A stretch of DNA of 64,000 bases from Panulirus ornatus (GCF_036320965.1 NC_092230.1:46394094-46458093); one strand, 5' to 3'. Shown: positions 22,592 to 34,400, numbered from the stretch's first letter. Numbers and translations are program-made. The notes: generated by a model not told the origin, from the sequence alone.

Positions 22592-23754
22592 CTGCCAGGA
22601 AAAGTATAGCAAGTTACTTGGGCTATGATGACCCGTGGAATACTTGATGATGCACAATTATTAGGATTTTTTCTTCTATTATGATTTGGAATAGAAATTG
22701 TTTCAGTGCTCAAAATAAATAGTGTGATCAAATGAACCAAGCAACCAGAAATATCAGTTACTAAAAAAGCAAAGCATATGGTTTCCTTCTGTTGATTATC
22801 TTCAAAGGCCAAACTTATCAATTTTCCCATGGGCTGTCAGCCATATATCCCATAAATGCTGTTATCTCTCATGCCTATTTTGCTGTATTCCTTTAATCTT
22901 ACCTTTACCTGCTTTTCTACTTCTAATTTTATACCCTCACGAGGGAACAGGCATCAGAGATATAGATAGATAAACATGTTTACTCACAAGGGCCTTTATG
23001 TATTCCTATTATGAGAGACTTCATGATTTTACATGCAATCTTATTTTTTATAGAACTGTACAAACAATCGCAAAATGTTTCAGTAAATACTCTAACCAAG
23101 ATACAGAGTTATCTGGGAGATCTTTGGGCACCTTAAAAGTTTTTAGGTTTACAAATTAGCAATTTGAAATGAAATGATAAAGTTAATAAGAAAACTAGAA
23201 GGTTTTACAGTAGAAGTACTGCATGTGTGAAGGTATGAGTGAGTGGTATGAAATATATCTGGAAGTGCATCAAGCATTAAGACTGTGACGTCACCATGTT
23301 TATTTAAAGCTTTTATGAAGGGTACATTATTTGATGGAAGAGTGAGGTGGGGTGATAGTATTGTAATACTTAATCAAATCCCTAAAGTCCAGATGACACA
23401 AAGTTTTTACCAATTGGACAAAAAAGTTTTCAAATTCTGAATTCTTTATAGAATGAACAAAATGTATGTAAAAGAAAATGTACAAACTAGTAAAAAAAAG
23501 GTGAACTTTACAAAAAATTCTCAAACTTACCCACAAACTCTTTAAAGTTACTAATCACATATTCGCATATAAAATGACATATGTTTACATATTTATGTAC
23601 ACCAGAATTTAATTTTAGAGAGTGGTAGTCTTAAAAATTACCTATAACTGCCAAAGCAAATGTCAAAATACTGGGGAGGAATTTAAGCAAAGCTTACAAA
23701 AATTTGCACTCATGATGATTCCTGGAGCTTGTTACATAAGTCTTTATATGAATG

Positions 23755-25500
23755 ACTCCTGGAGTTTAAGTAGGATGCTGGGATATGAGAAAGGTCGTGC
23801 CTGATGGGATGAACTTAATCTGCAAGTGGAAGAGCAAGGAGAGGTGTATGGATGGTATCCGCAAGTAAGGAGTGCAAGTGCTTGAGAGGTGTTCAAGAAA
23901 AAGTGGCAAGAGGTAAAGAGCTGAAAAGAGAGCAAATGTGAGGTAGGGCGGGTGAGCATTGATCAGCTTGAAAGATTGTATGAAAATGTGTTGAAAGGAG
24001 GCACATAATGTCAGAGTGAGGGAACATATGAAAGTAAGTGAAGTGGGCAGATAAGAAAGTGGGAACAGCCAAAAAGGAGTTAGGAGTATTTTAATGGACT
24101 GTTGAATGTCTTAAATGATACAGTGGTAGACATAACTGTGATGAGATGGTGTATGGAGAAAGGGAATTCTAACCCATAGTTTAGTAAAGAGAGAGATGTA
24201 GTTTCTGAAGAAAAGGGGTGATAACACTGTTGATTAGTCATTTAATGTCAGTCAGGCTATTCAATGTTTGTATAGCCCTGTTGAGGTGCCTTTGGACTGG
24301 CAGAATACTCCAACTGCAAAGATATGAATTTGTTGAGTATACATCGTAAGGTGTGTAATAGATTGGTGCTGAAAGAGTTGTGGCATGTACAAAACATCTG
24401 ACTGGGAACAGAGCAGTGTGATTTTTGGAAAGATATAGGATATGTAGACCATATGTCTGCTTATATTTTAAGTGATAAAGACTTGGAGATAGAGTAAATT
24501 GTCAGAGGCATCTATGGACCTGGAGAAAGCATATGACAGGTATGATGAAGAGGATTTGCAGAAGGAAAGTTTTTATCAGCAGAGTAAGGCATGTGTGGAT
24601 AGAAAGGGAGGAGGGAGAGTGGATCTTGGTGAAGGTAGGTATATATCGAATATGTGTGATGTTACCACAGTCGTTTTAATCTGTTTATGGACATGGTGAA
24701 GAAGTGAATATAGGGGTTGTAGAGCAAAGGGCAGATCTATGATATACTGAGGATGGGAAGCATAAGAGGAAAATCAGTTGTTGTTTGCATATGACACAGC
24801 TCTGGGGGTGACAAATTATGAAAAAAGGTAAATAAGTGCAGCACTATTATCAGGCAGGACAGCTTGAATGTAAATTTGAAAGGGGAAGACATATGAAGAG
24901 GAGTACTTAGGCATCTAAGAATGGAGATGGCAACAGATGGAACCACAGGGGCTGAACTTAGTCAAAGAATGGAGGTGAGGGACACAATTTGAGGTGCAGA
25001 GGACTGTGGAGAGAAAGAGGTCAGTGTCTTTTAGGGCAAAGATGGACAATGTTGTATGGATGTGAGTCTTGGTCCCTGAATGCAAAGGAAATGAAAAGGA
25101 AGAACATGTTGGAATTGAAATGTGTGACGACAGTATGCAGTGTGAGGTGGACTAATCTTATTAATCATATTAAGGAAAGGTTTAGTCTAATTGCGAGAGC
25201 TGATCAGGGTGTGCTGAAATGGTTCAGACAACTAGGTGATAAACAAAGAAAGAATAACTTACAGAAGTTATGAGTCAGATGGACAAAAGGAGACAGGGCT
25301 TGAGCATTCTGGAGTGTTATAGGCATGCATGAGACAATGTATTAAATCAATGTGGTGTATGGGGGTGAAATGTGCTGTGAAGTGGTGAACCATGGTATAT
25401 GAAGCAGTCAAGGAAAACTATGGAACAGTCTGTGGCACTTGAATGTGAGCGGTAGGCTCTACTCTTGGTATATTATGGACATAGGACAAATGAAGCTGTT
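23755..25500 (+). mobile_element. Old, heavily diverged RTE LINE copy
   Basis: Orientation and order follow the family: a lysine-rich linker (~23860-23990), a target-like segment, MDLEKAYDRYDEEDLQK at ~24510-24560, LLFAYDTAL-like residues at ~24780 (an A-for-D change in the catalytic motif), MLYGCESWSLNAKEMKRK at ~25050 and then the C-terminal WTNLINHI...DQGVLKWF at ~25150-25230. It ends near 'ggcacttgaatgtgagcggtag'. Divergence is much higher than for the other copies, so it is the oldest layer. Confidence 0.65.
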
Positions 25501-25595
25501 CTTTTTCTGTTCCTGAAGATACTTCACTATGGCAGGAAAAGAAGCTGTGCATTTTTAAAAACAAACCTTGGGGCTAAATTAAGTCATATCAATAT

Positions 25596-26745
25596 GGAAA
25601 ATGTGAATAAGAGCAAGGTTATTAGGTTCAGTAGCATGGAGGGACAAGTTGATTGGGAGGTAAGTTTGAATGGAGTAAAACTGGAAGAAGTGAAGTGTTT
25701 TAGATATCTGGGAGTGGATTTAGCAGCGGATGGAACCATGGAAGTGGAAGTAAGTCACAGGGTGGGGGAGGGGACGAGGGTTCTGGGAGCGTTGAAGAAT
25801 GTGTGGAAGGCGAAAACATTATCTCGGAAAGCAAAAATGGGTATGTTTGGGGGAATAGTGGTTCCAACAATGTTATATGGTGGCAAGGCATGGGCTATAG
25901 ATAGGGTTGTGCGGAGGAGAGTGGATGTGTTGGAAGTGAAATGTTTGAGAACAGTGTGTGGTGTGAGGTGGTTTGATCGAGTAAGTAATGAAAGGGTGAG
26001 AGAGATGTGTGGTAATAAATGGTGTGAGGTGGTTTGATCGAGTAAGTAATGAAAGGGTGAGAGAGATGTGTGGTAATAAAAAGAGTGTGGTTGTGAGAGA
26101 GTTGTGGTCTGGTCACATGGAGAGAATGAGTGAGGAAAGACTGACAAAGAGGATATATGTGTCAGAGGTGGAGGGAACGAGGAGAAATGGGAGACCATAC
26201 TGGAGGAGGAAGGATGGCGTGAAAAAGATTTTGAGCGATCGGGGCCTGAACATACAAGAAGTGAAAGGCGTGCAAGGAATTGAGTGAATTGGAACGATGT
26301 GGTATACTGGGGTCGACGTGCTGTCAATGGATTGAACCAAGGCATGTGAAGCATCTTTGGTAAACCATGGAAAGTTTTGTGGGGCCTGGATGTGGAAAGG
26401 GAGCTGTGGTTTCGGTGCATTACACATGATAGATAGAGAGTGAGTGTGAATGAATGTGGCCTTCATCGTCTTTTCCTAGCACTACCTCATGCCCGCGCAG
26501 GGGGAGGGGGGGGTGCCCTTTCATGTGTGGCAGGATGTAGACGGGAATGGATGAAGGCAGCATGTGCGAATAAGTACGTGTATATATGTATATGTATGTA
26601 CACAGTGAAATGTATAGGTATGTGTATGTGCGTGTGTGGGCGTTTACATATATACATGTGTATGTGGGTGAGTTGGGCCATTCTTTTGTCTGTTTCCTTG
26701 TGTTACCTCGCTAACGCAGAAAACAGCAACAACGTATAATAAACA
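25596..26745 (+). mobile_element. 5'-truncated RTE LINE, long 3' UTR subfamily
   Basis: Starts at NVNKSKVIRF, runs through VKCFRYLGVDLAADGT and MLYGGKAWAIDRV, then the C-terminal KRIYVSEVEGT region, the UTR with the GGCC-motif pair, and the tail 'caacgtataataaacaaaag'. An exact 61-bp tandem duplication (25959-26080) shifts the frame, and ERAEEGVLKWFGHMERM is shortened to VRELWSGHMERM by a further deletion. Antisense to the zinc-finger gene, within its intron. Confidence 0.8.
25959..26080 (+). repeat. Exact 61-bp tandem duplication inside an RTE copy
   Basis: The segment starting 'tggtgtgaggtggtttgatc' and ending 'gtgtggtaataaa' occurs twice in succession without a mismatch that I can see. 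61 is not a multiple of three, so the reading frame is lost. No other RTE copy here has it. Confidence 0.8.
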
Positions 26746-27005
26746 AAAGAATATGTAAATGAATTTTAATATGGTCTGCCTCTTACAAGCTTTTTATTCC
26801 TTCAATCATATTTTACTTAGTACTCACTCTTCCTGCCAGGGTCGCTTGTCAATTGAACTCTTATGAAGACTTCTTTGGTAAGTCCTCTTAGCATTAATGC
26901 TCCTAACAAGAGTGAAGTAGTTTTGTATATATTCTGCATGCAATACTCACACGTGTTCTGGTATACTGACAGAGATTTTAAAATGAACAGTAATACATGA
27001 AATAC

Positions 27006-27133
27006 CTGTGAGGTAAACTGGCGGCCACATACAGAGCAGACTAATTCCCCAGTATGAGCCTTCATGTGAGCACGTAACTTATATTTTGTCACGTAAGAGC
27101 GGCCACACACACTGCATACCCAAGGACGACTTC
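27006..27133 (-). CDS. Zinc-finger gene exon (finger 5, start of finger 6)
   Basis: Two bases complete the split Gly codon from the previous exon (HTG|S), then 42 codons: SRPWVCSVCGRSYVTKYK, with the histidines HMKAH closing finger 5, the linker TGELV, and CSVCGRQFTSQ opening finger 6. The acceptor is 'ttcaatgccag' and the donor GTATTTC. The intron before it is only 117 bases. The linker lacks the canonical TGEKP end, reading TGELV. Confidence 0.9.
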
Positions 27134-27250
27134 CTGGCATTGAAAAAGGAAGCTTAAAATACAGTCTCACTCTGCTTTTTATCAAAATCCTATAACTGCC
27201 CTTACTGCACATTTGTAAGTTATATTCATACATTTGTTGAATTAACTTAC

Positions 27251-27397
27251 CTGTATGTTGTGCCTTGTGTGTGTCTCGCGTAAACTTGAGGGCAAAGGAC
27301 TGGCCACATATATCACAGGTGAAGGGCTTGTTTGTGGCATGAGTAGCTAGGTGCGTCTGCAAGGAACTTCGGAGCCCAAACCCTCGGTGACACACAT
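27251..27397 (-). CDS. Zinc-finger gene exon (fingers 3-4)
   Basis: Starts after the acceptor 'tttcatctcaaag' with two bases (AT) that join T from the previous exon to give Tyr. This makes finger 3 CYVCHRGFGLRSSLQTHLATH; the other nearby AG (at 27411) would destroy the Cys spacing. Finger 4 is CDICGQSFALKFTRDTHKAQH. The exon ends after the first base of a Gly codon with donor GTAAGT. Fingers 3 and 4 are joined by ATNKPFT, a short non-canonical linker. Confidence 0.9.
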
Positions 27398-27964
27398 CTT
27401 TGAGATGAAACTGAATACTAGCACCTTTTTTTGCTATATTAGGGTAAATAATTTTGTATTCATGATGCTACAAATAATGAAGCGTAATGTAAATATAACC
27501 CAATATTCAACTTAGCTACAAGGAAGAGGAAAAGTAAGGTAATAAGATTGATGGTATGCAAGTATGAGGGGTAGCAATAAAAATGCAGTATGCAGGGTTA
27601 TGTGAAAACCATAACACACAGGAAAAATGTCATGGGTACTTCTGGATGGTAGATAGCATTTAGCCACTCAATGTAAGTTAAGTAAGGAAGTGTGTAATTA
27701 TTGTACCTATTTGTAGAGTACAGGGATGGAGTTCAACAGTTCTGGGATCCATTCTCTTTAATGTGCTTTGCTATATATCTACATCTTTTTCATTCTGGTT
27801 TGCATTTCCCATATAAAGAGGTAGAAAGAAGTATAAGAACAACCTCATTTTGTTCAATTCTCCTTTCTAGCTGTTTTGAATGATGCAACTAAACCACAGC
27901 CAACCCCTTGGTTCTGCAAACTGAAAGCATGTTGCCCCTTGTATACCTTATCACTCTAATTTCC

Positions 27965-28200
27965 TTTACTGCATGCATGCCTCTCATCCTCCTGCGCGTT
28001 CAGGCCCCAATAACTTAAAGCTCTTAGAACCTTCAACCCCTCTCCCACCCTGTGACTCGCTTCCACTTCCATTCGCTGCTAAGTCCACTCTCAGATATCT
28101 AAAACACTTCACTTCCTACAATTTTTCTCCATTCAAACACATCCCAACTAACTTGTCCCTCAACCCTGCTGAACCTAATAACCCTGCCTTTTTCCTTGGA
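27965..28200 (-). mobile_element. RTE LINE fragment with internal deletion
   Basis: Minus strand: the family's C-terminal 'ggggcctgaacgcgcagg' block is joined directly to the earlier block VIRFSRVEGQVSWDV... (28170-28130) and the AADGT/EVSHRVGE region, so ~500 bases are missing between them. Stops are present. In the intron upstream of the finger 3-4 exon. Confidence 0.6.
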
Positions 28201-28299
28201 AACTTCTCTGTAGAGCTTAAGGGTTTTAGACGTAAAGCCTTCATTAGTGACTCTGGCTTGGCTGCCAGTTGTGAAGGTGGCCAACCACTTTTTGTGATT

Positions 28300-28690
28300 A
28301 CTGTGGAGAGTTGTGTCTGGTATCTTTTGTGTGAAGATATGTTACAGGACAGATGTCAAATGCCTTGTTGATGTATTCTGCTATCAATACTGTGCATGAA
28401 GGGGGTTGTGGGTACTTGAAGCCATCTAGGATGTACATTGTTTAAGGTCCAAGTAAGGTATTGGAGTGATTGGTTTTAAAGACATGTTGCATAAATGTAA
28501 GTGGGATAATTTGTTTGATTCTACTGCGGACCAGTTTTTCAGTAAGTATGATTATTGAAGAAAGTGATACTAGGTAGTAAAAGGAAGGGTAGCTGGATGG
28601 ATCTGATGGTTTTAGAATTAGTACCATAGTCCTGCATAGTAAATGTAGCTGGTTTCCTGAGACTTGCGACAATAGTGCAGAAGTTTTGAT
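28300..28690 (-). mobile_element. Jockey/CR1-like LINE reverse transcriptase fragment
   Basis: One minus frame (28672-28442) reads LILKPSDPSSYPSFYYLVSL, then EKLVRSRIKQIIPLT and QHVFKTNHSNT, matching the conserved K-P--DPSSYRPISLL...LEKL---RI...QHGFR--HST block of that group. A following INKAFDI at ~28340-28360 corresponds to the K-AFD motif A. It is clearly different from the RTE family. Confidence 0.65.
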
Positions 28691-28836
28691 TATGTATTTT
28701 TTGATAAGAATATATTACAGAAACTTTATTGAAAAATTACCTGAAATGATGAATAAACTACTACAGTTACGCTTGTCCATATTTGATTTTACCACAAAAC
28801 CCTTATCTATTAAATCTGAGCATTCTTAATTCTTAC

Positions 28837-29062
28837 AGCAAGAGAACTGCCGTTGATGTGCAGGTATGAGACATGTAAGGCGATGTTTTTGGAGGTAGGA
28901 TGCAGTACTGAAAGTCTTCCCACAATTGTTGCAACCCCACGGTCTCTCCCCAGTGTGAGTCCGATGATGCTGTTTCAACTTAAGGAGGCGGTTGAATACT
29001 TTTCCACAAACCACACACTCCAAACCCTTTCCTCCAACAGAGCGACGAATTTCAAGAGGAAT
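28837..29062 (-). CDS. Zinc-finger gene exon (fingers 1-2, start of finger 3)
   Basis: Phase 0 after the acceptor 'aattttcag': IPLEIRRSVGGKGLE, then finger 1 CVVCGKVFNRLLKLKQHHRTH, the canonical linker TGERPW, finger 2 CNNCGKTFSTASYLQKHRLTC (last ligand Cys, so C2HC), a spacer LIPAHQRQF and SC, the first Cys of finger 3. The donor GTAAGA falls after one base of the next codon. A long open frame continues three codons past the donor to a stop, but the split finger proves the splice. Confidence 0.9.
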
Positions 29063-30685
29063 CTGAAAATTTATATCAATATGTATTTACCATTGAAAAG
29101 TCAATTTCATTTCAATAAAGATATGTCAAAGATATGATGGTAAACGATAATGGACACAGCAGTCTGGGTAGGAAGAAGGATTATAGACAAATGGAAACAG
29201 AAACTGCCCGCTGAAGGAAAGCCATATATAATCAATATACCTCCCAAACAAGGACTAGATGGTATGCGAAAAAGTTAGGTATAGGAATAATTCTGTGTGT
29301 GGGAGATATAGTTGTGCACCATATGAGTATTTCTGATCAATTTGCAAACATTTTCAATTAAAAAGCTACCTCAATCATGTAGTACTTCTTTTTGACTTAA
29401 CTCATAATCACCTTACTCACATATCATTTTACTGATCAATCCTTTCAATACACTGTAGTCCCAGTTTTCCAAACCCTATCAAGAAAAAGTTAAAAAAGTC
29501 AATTATAAACTTCTAAGCTCAGTTCATGAAATAAAATGCTCAATTGTGATATCTAATCCTAAATCCTATTTTTGTGTATTCTGTGTTACATTTCTATGCT
29601 TGCAGTTATATTTCAATAATCTTTTTTCATACTTGTTTGCAGGTTCCCATATTGGTGAGAGTGCCAGAATCAACCACAGAAACATACAAGAGATGAGGCC
29701 CTGAGAGTGCTGACTTCCTTCTTCATGCCGCACAAATAGGTAATTATGTTTGAAGTATCTTACTCATTTAAAATATATATAGAATTAGCAAAAGCCTTTT
29801 AATTCACAAATAATAACTTATGAAGAGGTTTAAGCTCATGCCCAGAGATTAATTCTACTTTACAAGATCAGCTCCACTTCCTGCCCACTAGACTGTGTGC
29901 ACAATTCCATTACCTAACTATACCATGCCTCCAGCAACCCCCTTCTGCCAATACCTCTTGCCTGCCAGGCTGAAAGCAACTACATGGCATCATTATCCAC
30001 TCACCCACCCTTCCCCATCTTTTACACCTACATATCATTTTTCATCTAAAAATACATACTAACAAAAAATATTGGATTTACCCTGAAATAGCAGCCAACA
30101 ATAATTGCTGTGTTCTTAGATATTGGTGGCCAACAACAGTTGATGTGTTACATTTTCCCACCTCTGTTTACAAATTCAGTTGATGTATCATACCTTAAAC
30201 AGCCTATAGAGGTCTCTGTCTCTTTTACTGCAGAGAAGGACACAAAAAAATCTGCTATCTGCAGTAACCCTACAATCATAAAGTGCACAGTAATTCACCT
30301 GAAGATTGTGCATAAAAGGAGACCCCATAGAAAATAAGTAGTTTGTGGATGATATAAGGCATTAGGAAGAACACTTATGTATCATTTGATAAAGAAAAAG
30401 AAGAGGAATAACAGGAGAAATGTAAAGAAAGTGATTTCAGTGAGATTGTGAAAGGAGAAGAAGGTGTCCCTCGTGTACTTGAGCTTTGGGAAGAAATTAC
30501 ACAGCAATCGCGCCTAATTTCATCAATGTGATTCTCAGGTAATGGAGGACTTTGGTAGCATGTGATAGGAAAAAAGCTAAAATATTTCCTGGAAAAATCA
30601 TCTCAAATATCATCCCCAGACATCCAAGCCAATCAACCTCCTCCCACTTGCATGTAGCGCCAAGAAAAAGATGAAGAAAAATACT
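29063..30685 (-). other. Intron sequence, nothing recognised
   Basis: Part of the 9.2-kb intron between 38254 and 29062. No repeat family or exon was recognised. Plus-strand 'tacttgtttgcag' at ~29630-29642 followed by a short frame was considered and not accepted. Confidence 0.4.
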
Positions 30686-30689
30686 CACT

Positions 30690-31455
30690 CACGTACACAC
30701 CTATACATACATACAAATACATACATACATATATATACATGTACATATTCATACCTTGCTCACCTTCATCCATTCCCAACACCACCCGACCTCACAGGAA
30801 ACAGCAAATGTATTAAGGAAAAGAAAAAATAACATATACATTCTCTTCTCCCTCACACCCGATCGCCGCTCCCATGTCAGTGAGGTAGTATAAGGAAACA
30901 GGCAAAAAAAGCCACATACGCTCATATCCATACATGATCTGTCATGAGTAATGCACTGAAACCACAGTTTCCTATCCATATCCAGGCCTCACAAATCTTT
31001 CCATAGTTTACCCCGGACTTTTCAACTGCCTTGATTCAGTCCACTGACAGCATGTTGACCCCAGTATACCACATTGATCCAATTCATTCTATTCTGTGTA
31101 TGCCCTTTATCCTCCTGCATGTCCAGGCCCCAATTGCTCAAAATCTCCATCCTTCCATCTCCAATTAAACCTCCTGGTTCTCCTTGTTCCCTCCATTTCT
31201 GAAACACATACCCTCTTTGTCAACCTTTCCTTACTGATTCTCTCCATATGTCCAAACCATTTGCACATATCCCTTCTAATTTCTCAACCACATTCTTTTT
31301 ATTACCTTTTCATAACTTACTTGATCAAACACCACACCACATAGTCCTAAAACATTTCACTTCCAACACATCCACCCTCCAAACTCTATCTATAGCCTAT
31401 GCCTTGCAAACAGAAAATAATGGAACCACTATTTCTTTAAACATAAGATGTGAAA
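30690..31455 (-). mobile_element. Degenerate RTE LINE 3' fragment
   Basis: Minus strand from ~31455 (PTMLYG-like region, deleted) through NWINVVYWGQHAVSGLNQGS at ~31080-31025 and then 3' UTR, with 'gaaaccacagtttcctatcc' and 'tcttcccatgtcagtgagg' equivalents and the TATACATA-rich stretch at 30700-30760. Several internal deletions. Confidence 0.65.
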
Positions 31456-31519
31456 GGTGAAATATGTCTACTTTTATCATAATTGTTTGTTACTTCCCAC
31501 ATGTCCAAGGCAGTGCAAG

Positions 31520-31830
31520 GAATAAACAATAGGCCTTATTGTTCACAAAAATCTATCCTTAAGTACCTCAAAATTGAGATTATCTAATTCTTTTGTGATT
31601 TTGAATACTTGTATCAGACCACCTCTTAATCTTTTTTTTACTAAACTTAATGGATTCAGACCTTTTATTAAACTCTTATAGGATTTGTTTCTCGAGTCAG
31701 GAATCATCTAGGTAGCTCGCCTCTGTACTCTATCCACTTTGTCTCAATAGGGTGACCAAAACTGAACACCATATTCCAGATAGGGATGCACTGGTAAGTG
31801 TAAATGCTGTGCCTCTGTATGAATTAAGAG
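31520..31830 (-). mobile_element. Possible CR1-like LINE 3' relic
   Basis: The plus strand reads 'aggtagctcgcctctgtact', 'agggtgaccaaaactgaaca' and 'atattccagatagggatgca', strings that I associate with antisense 3' ends of CR1-type LINEs. No protein motif is long enough to confirm it. Confidence 0.35.
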
Positions 31831-32754
31831 TATGTTTGAAATAAGAGTGAGTATGAAGAGTAAGTAAAGGTTACAATACAAAGAAAGAAACATATCTTTC
31901 AATATACTCCATACACTTGCCACTCAATCTCTCTCACCCTTAATTTTTATGCGAGACATGTAATATTTATTAGTGAAGTCATGGTATTTATTACTATCGC
32001 TATGCCCATGTATCAAATAGAAGTACAGTAAGAAAAACTCAACATAAAGGAGACATCATTTCCATGTCTTCCTCTGTTATGTCAAATGCATCATTCACAC
32101 CCCTTCTAGGCCAACACAAAGGTAACAATATACCCTTCTGTAGATTTTTTGTTACTTTTGAATGCTTTTTAGTCTTTTCAATTTTTCTTAAAGCTTCAGT
32201 TAAGGACAAAAGTTCATATCAAGGCCAGACCTTGACTGAAATACAAAGAGTTTAATGAAAGGGAAAAAGAAGAGACAAGGAAAAGTATTGAAAAATTTTG
32301 GAGGAAGTGATAAACCTGTCTTGTAAAAAGTGCCATGTCAGAGTTATTGGGAAAGACATGAAAGGATCAGGGGCTCCAAGCTTTGAGGTGTAGGGAAAGA
32401 AACATTATCAAAATGGTCCACCTTTAAGATGTGAGCGGCCACACAAAAGTCATATGACACAGCAGCTTGCCAAGTATTGCATGGTCTAGCTAGTGCTGAA
32501 GGTAAACAAGCAGCCAGCTCTCAGGAGCACAAACAAAAGAAATACCTAAAGAAAAGGGAAAGTGAACCAACATTGCAGCACAGGGAAAGTAGGTCAAGTT
32601 TTGAAGTAAGTCTGGGAGAGTCATTCAGTCAGACCACTTTTGATTCAACTCTGTCAAGTAAGGATGCAGAGCTAGAAACATCCCAGAAGTGAGGGCAGTC
32701 CGCCATACAAAGACAGATCAATCCTTTGAATAAACGGAGAAACTGTTAACAAGA
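31831..32754. other. Intron sequence, nothing recognised
   Basis: A plus-strand 71-codon frame at 32477-32692 is rich in Ser, Gln and Glu but has no splice support or recognisable motif. No repeat was assigned. Confidence 0.35.
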
Positions 32755-32965
32755 TAATATTTCAATATCTAAACAGGATTCCTGTTTTCTTAAAGGCACA
32801 CTTAATTATTTCCATAATGTGGGGTTTCCAAGACAGGGTCCATCTTACTGGAATACCAAGTATATCCATAGGGTCAGAAGGTGGATCTCCTAATCTATCA
32901 TTTCATAAAGGAAACAATATCTTCTATTTCCAATGTTTCCACACTCCATGATGGGATTTCCAATC
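32755..32965 (-). mobile_element. Jockey-like LINE fragment
   Basis: Minus strand: 'atggatatacttggtattcc' then 'tggaaaccccacattatgg' and 'tgcctttaagaaaacagg' align with the plus-strand LINE at 41.7 kb ('atgaacatatctggtattac', 'gaaaccccagattatagaa', 'tgcctctaagaaactggg'). Same family, opposite orientation. Confidence 0.6.
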
Positions 32966-33065
32966 TGTGTCCACCATGTAATGGTTAATGGAATATTAGT
33001 AAACAAGCACCAAATACAGTACTGCACTATACATATACCTGGAGCTAAAGTTCTCGTATTTTACA

Positions 33066-33160
33066 GTGGCAACGGGAATGGATGAAGGCAGCAAGTGTGA
33101 ATATGCACATGTGTATATACGTATATGTCTGTGTATGTATATGTATGTATACGTTGAAAT
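33066..33160 (+). mobile_element. RTE 3' UTR scrap
   Basis: 'gtggcaacgggaatggatga' and the TATG-rich run with 'acgttgaaatgt' follow the UTR order of the long subfamily on the plus strand. It then breaks off into a minus-strand copy. Confidence 0.6.
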
Positions 33161-33165
33161 GTTTA

Positions 33166-33860
33166 TTTTATTTTATTAAACTTTGTCGCTGTCTCCCGCG
33201 TTAGCGAGGTAGCGCAAGTAAATAGATGAAAGATTGGCCTAGCCCACCCACATACACATATATATACATACACTTCCACACACGCACATATACATACCTA
33301 TACATTTCAACGTATACATATATATACATACGCAGATATACATACATACACATATACATAATCAATACTTGCCGCCTTTATTCATTCCCTTCGCCACTCC
33401 GCCACACATGAAATGACACGCCCCTCCTCCCACACGCGTGCATGGTAGCGCTAAGAAAAAACAACAAAGGCCACATTCGTTCACACTTAGTCTCTAGATG
33501 TTATATATAATGCACTGAAACCACAGCTCCCTTTCCACATCCAGGCCCCACAAAACTTTCCATGGTTTACCCCAGATGCTTCACATGCCCTGGTTCAATT
33601 CACTGACAGCACATCAACCCCGGTATACCACATCGTTCCAATTCACTCTATTCCTCGCACGCCTTTCACCCTCCTGCATGTTCAGGTCCTGATTGCCCAA
33701 AATCTTTTTCACTCCATCCTTCCACCTCCAATTTGGTCTCCCACTTCTCTTTTCCTCCACCTCTGACACATATATCCTCTTTGTCAATCTTTCCTCACTC
33801 ATTCTCTCCATGTGACCAAACCATTTCAATACACCCTCTTCTGCTCTCTCAACCTTTCAG
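33166..33860 (-). mobile_element. RTE LINE 3' part, long UTR subfamily
   Basis: Starts at the 3' end ('aaactttgtcgctgtctccc') and reads back through the UTR into the C-terminus: NWNDVVYRG, DGVKKILGNQDLNMQEGE, KRIYVSEVEEKRSG and WFGHMERMSEE, up to ~33855. Both GGCC/TACCTCGC motifs are present. It stops abruptly where endonuclease-type sequence begins. Confidence 0.75.
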
Positions 33861-34195
33861 TTTTACCCATATCAATCAAGAGTTTACTTTCTTACATTCT
33901 ATCACATACTCCCACAACTCCTGTTTCAGAAGTAGTGCTACTCCTTCCTTTGCTCCTGTCCTCTCACCAACCCCTGACTTTACTCCCAAAACATTCCCAA
34001 ACCACTCTTCCCCTTAACCCTTGAGCTTCCTTTCACTCAGAGCCAAAACATCCAGGTTCCTTTCCTCAAACATACTACCTATCTCTCCTTTTTTCTCATC
34101 TTGGTTACATCCACACACATTTAGACACCCCAATCTGAGCCTTTGGGGAAGATGAGCACTCCCTGCGTGACTCCTTCTTGTTTCCCCTTTTACAT
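33861..34195 (-). mobile_element. RTE endonuclease fragment
   Basis: Minus strand: LRLGCLNVCGCNQDEKKGEI then MFEERNLDVLALSERKLKG (34150-34015), the N-terminal part of the apurinic endonuclease, followed by its next ~150 bases. In an intact element this lies about 2 kb away from the part it now adjoins. Confidence 0.7.
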
Positions 34196-34350
34196 CGAAA
34201 TGTATAGGTATGTATATTTGTGTGTGGGGATGTTTATTTATATACACGTGTATGTGGGTGGGATGGGCCATTCTTTCATCTGTCTCCTTACGCTACCTTG
34301 CTGACACGGGAGACGATGACTAAGTATGATGATTGATAAAAAAAAAATAT
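34196..34350 (+). mobile_element. RTE 3' tail fragment
   Basis: 'cgaaatgtataggtatgtat', 'gggatgggccattctttc', 'ttacgctaccttgctgacac' and 'taagtatgatgattgataaaaaaaaa': the last ~155 bases of the family with an A tail, on the plus strand. Confidence 0.7.
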
Positions 34351-34400
34351 TCCTCCTACCTAGTGATCCTCATCAGTCTGGCATCAAACACAGGTAATAC

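Larger units (their letters stand above)
22592..27005 (-). other. Intron between fingers-6 exons, RTE-rich
   Basis: Apart from the RTE copies at 23.75-25.5 and 25.6-26.7 kb there is nothing recognisable. 22900-22975 carries a short 'gggaacaggcatcagagatatagataga' dispersed repeat also seen near 5390. 22976-23750 is plain AT-rich DNA. Confidence 0.5.

Noticed and set aside
29630..29745. Plus-strand 'tacttgtttgcag' followed by VPILVRVPESTTETYKR
   Set aside because: Only 17 codons to a stop, no 5' partner found, on the strand opposite the surrounding gene.
32477..32692. 71-codon plus frame with Ser/Gln/Glu-rich sequence
   Set aside because: No splice sites in register, no homology that I recognise, in an intron on the opposite strand.
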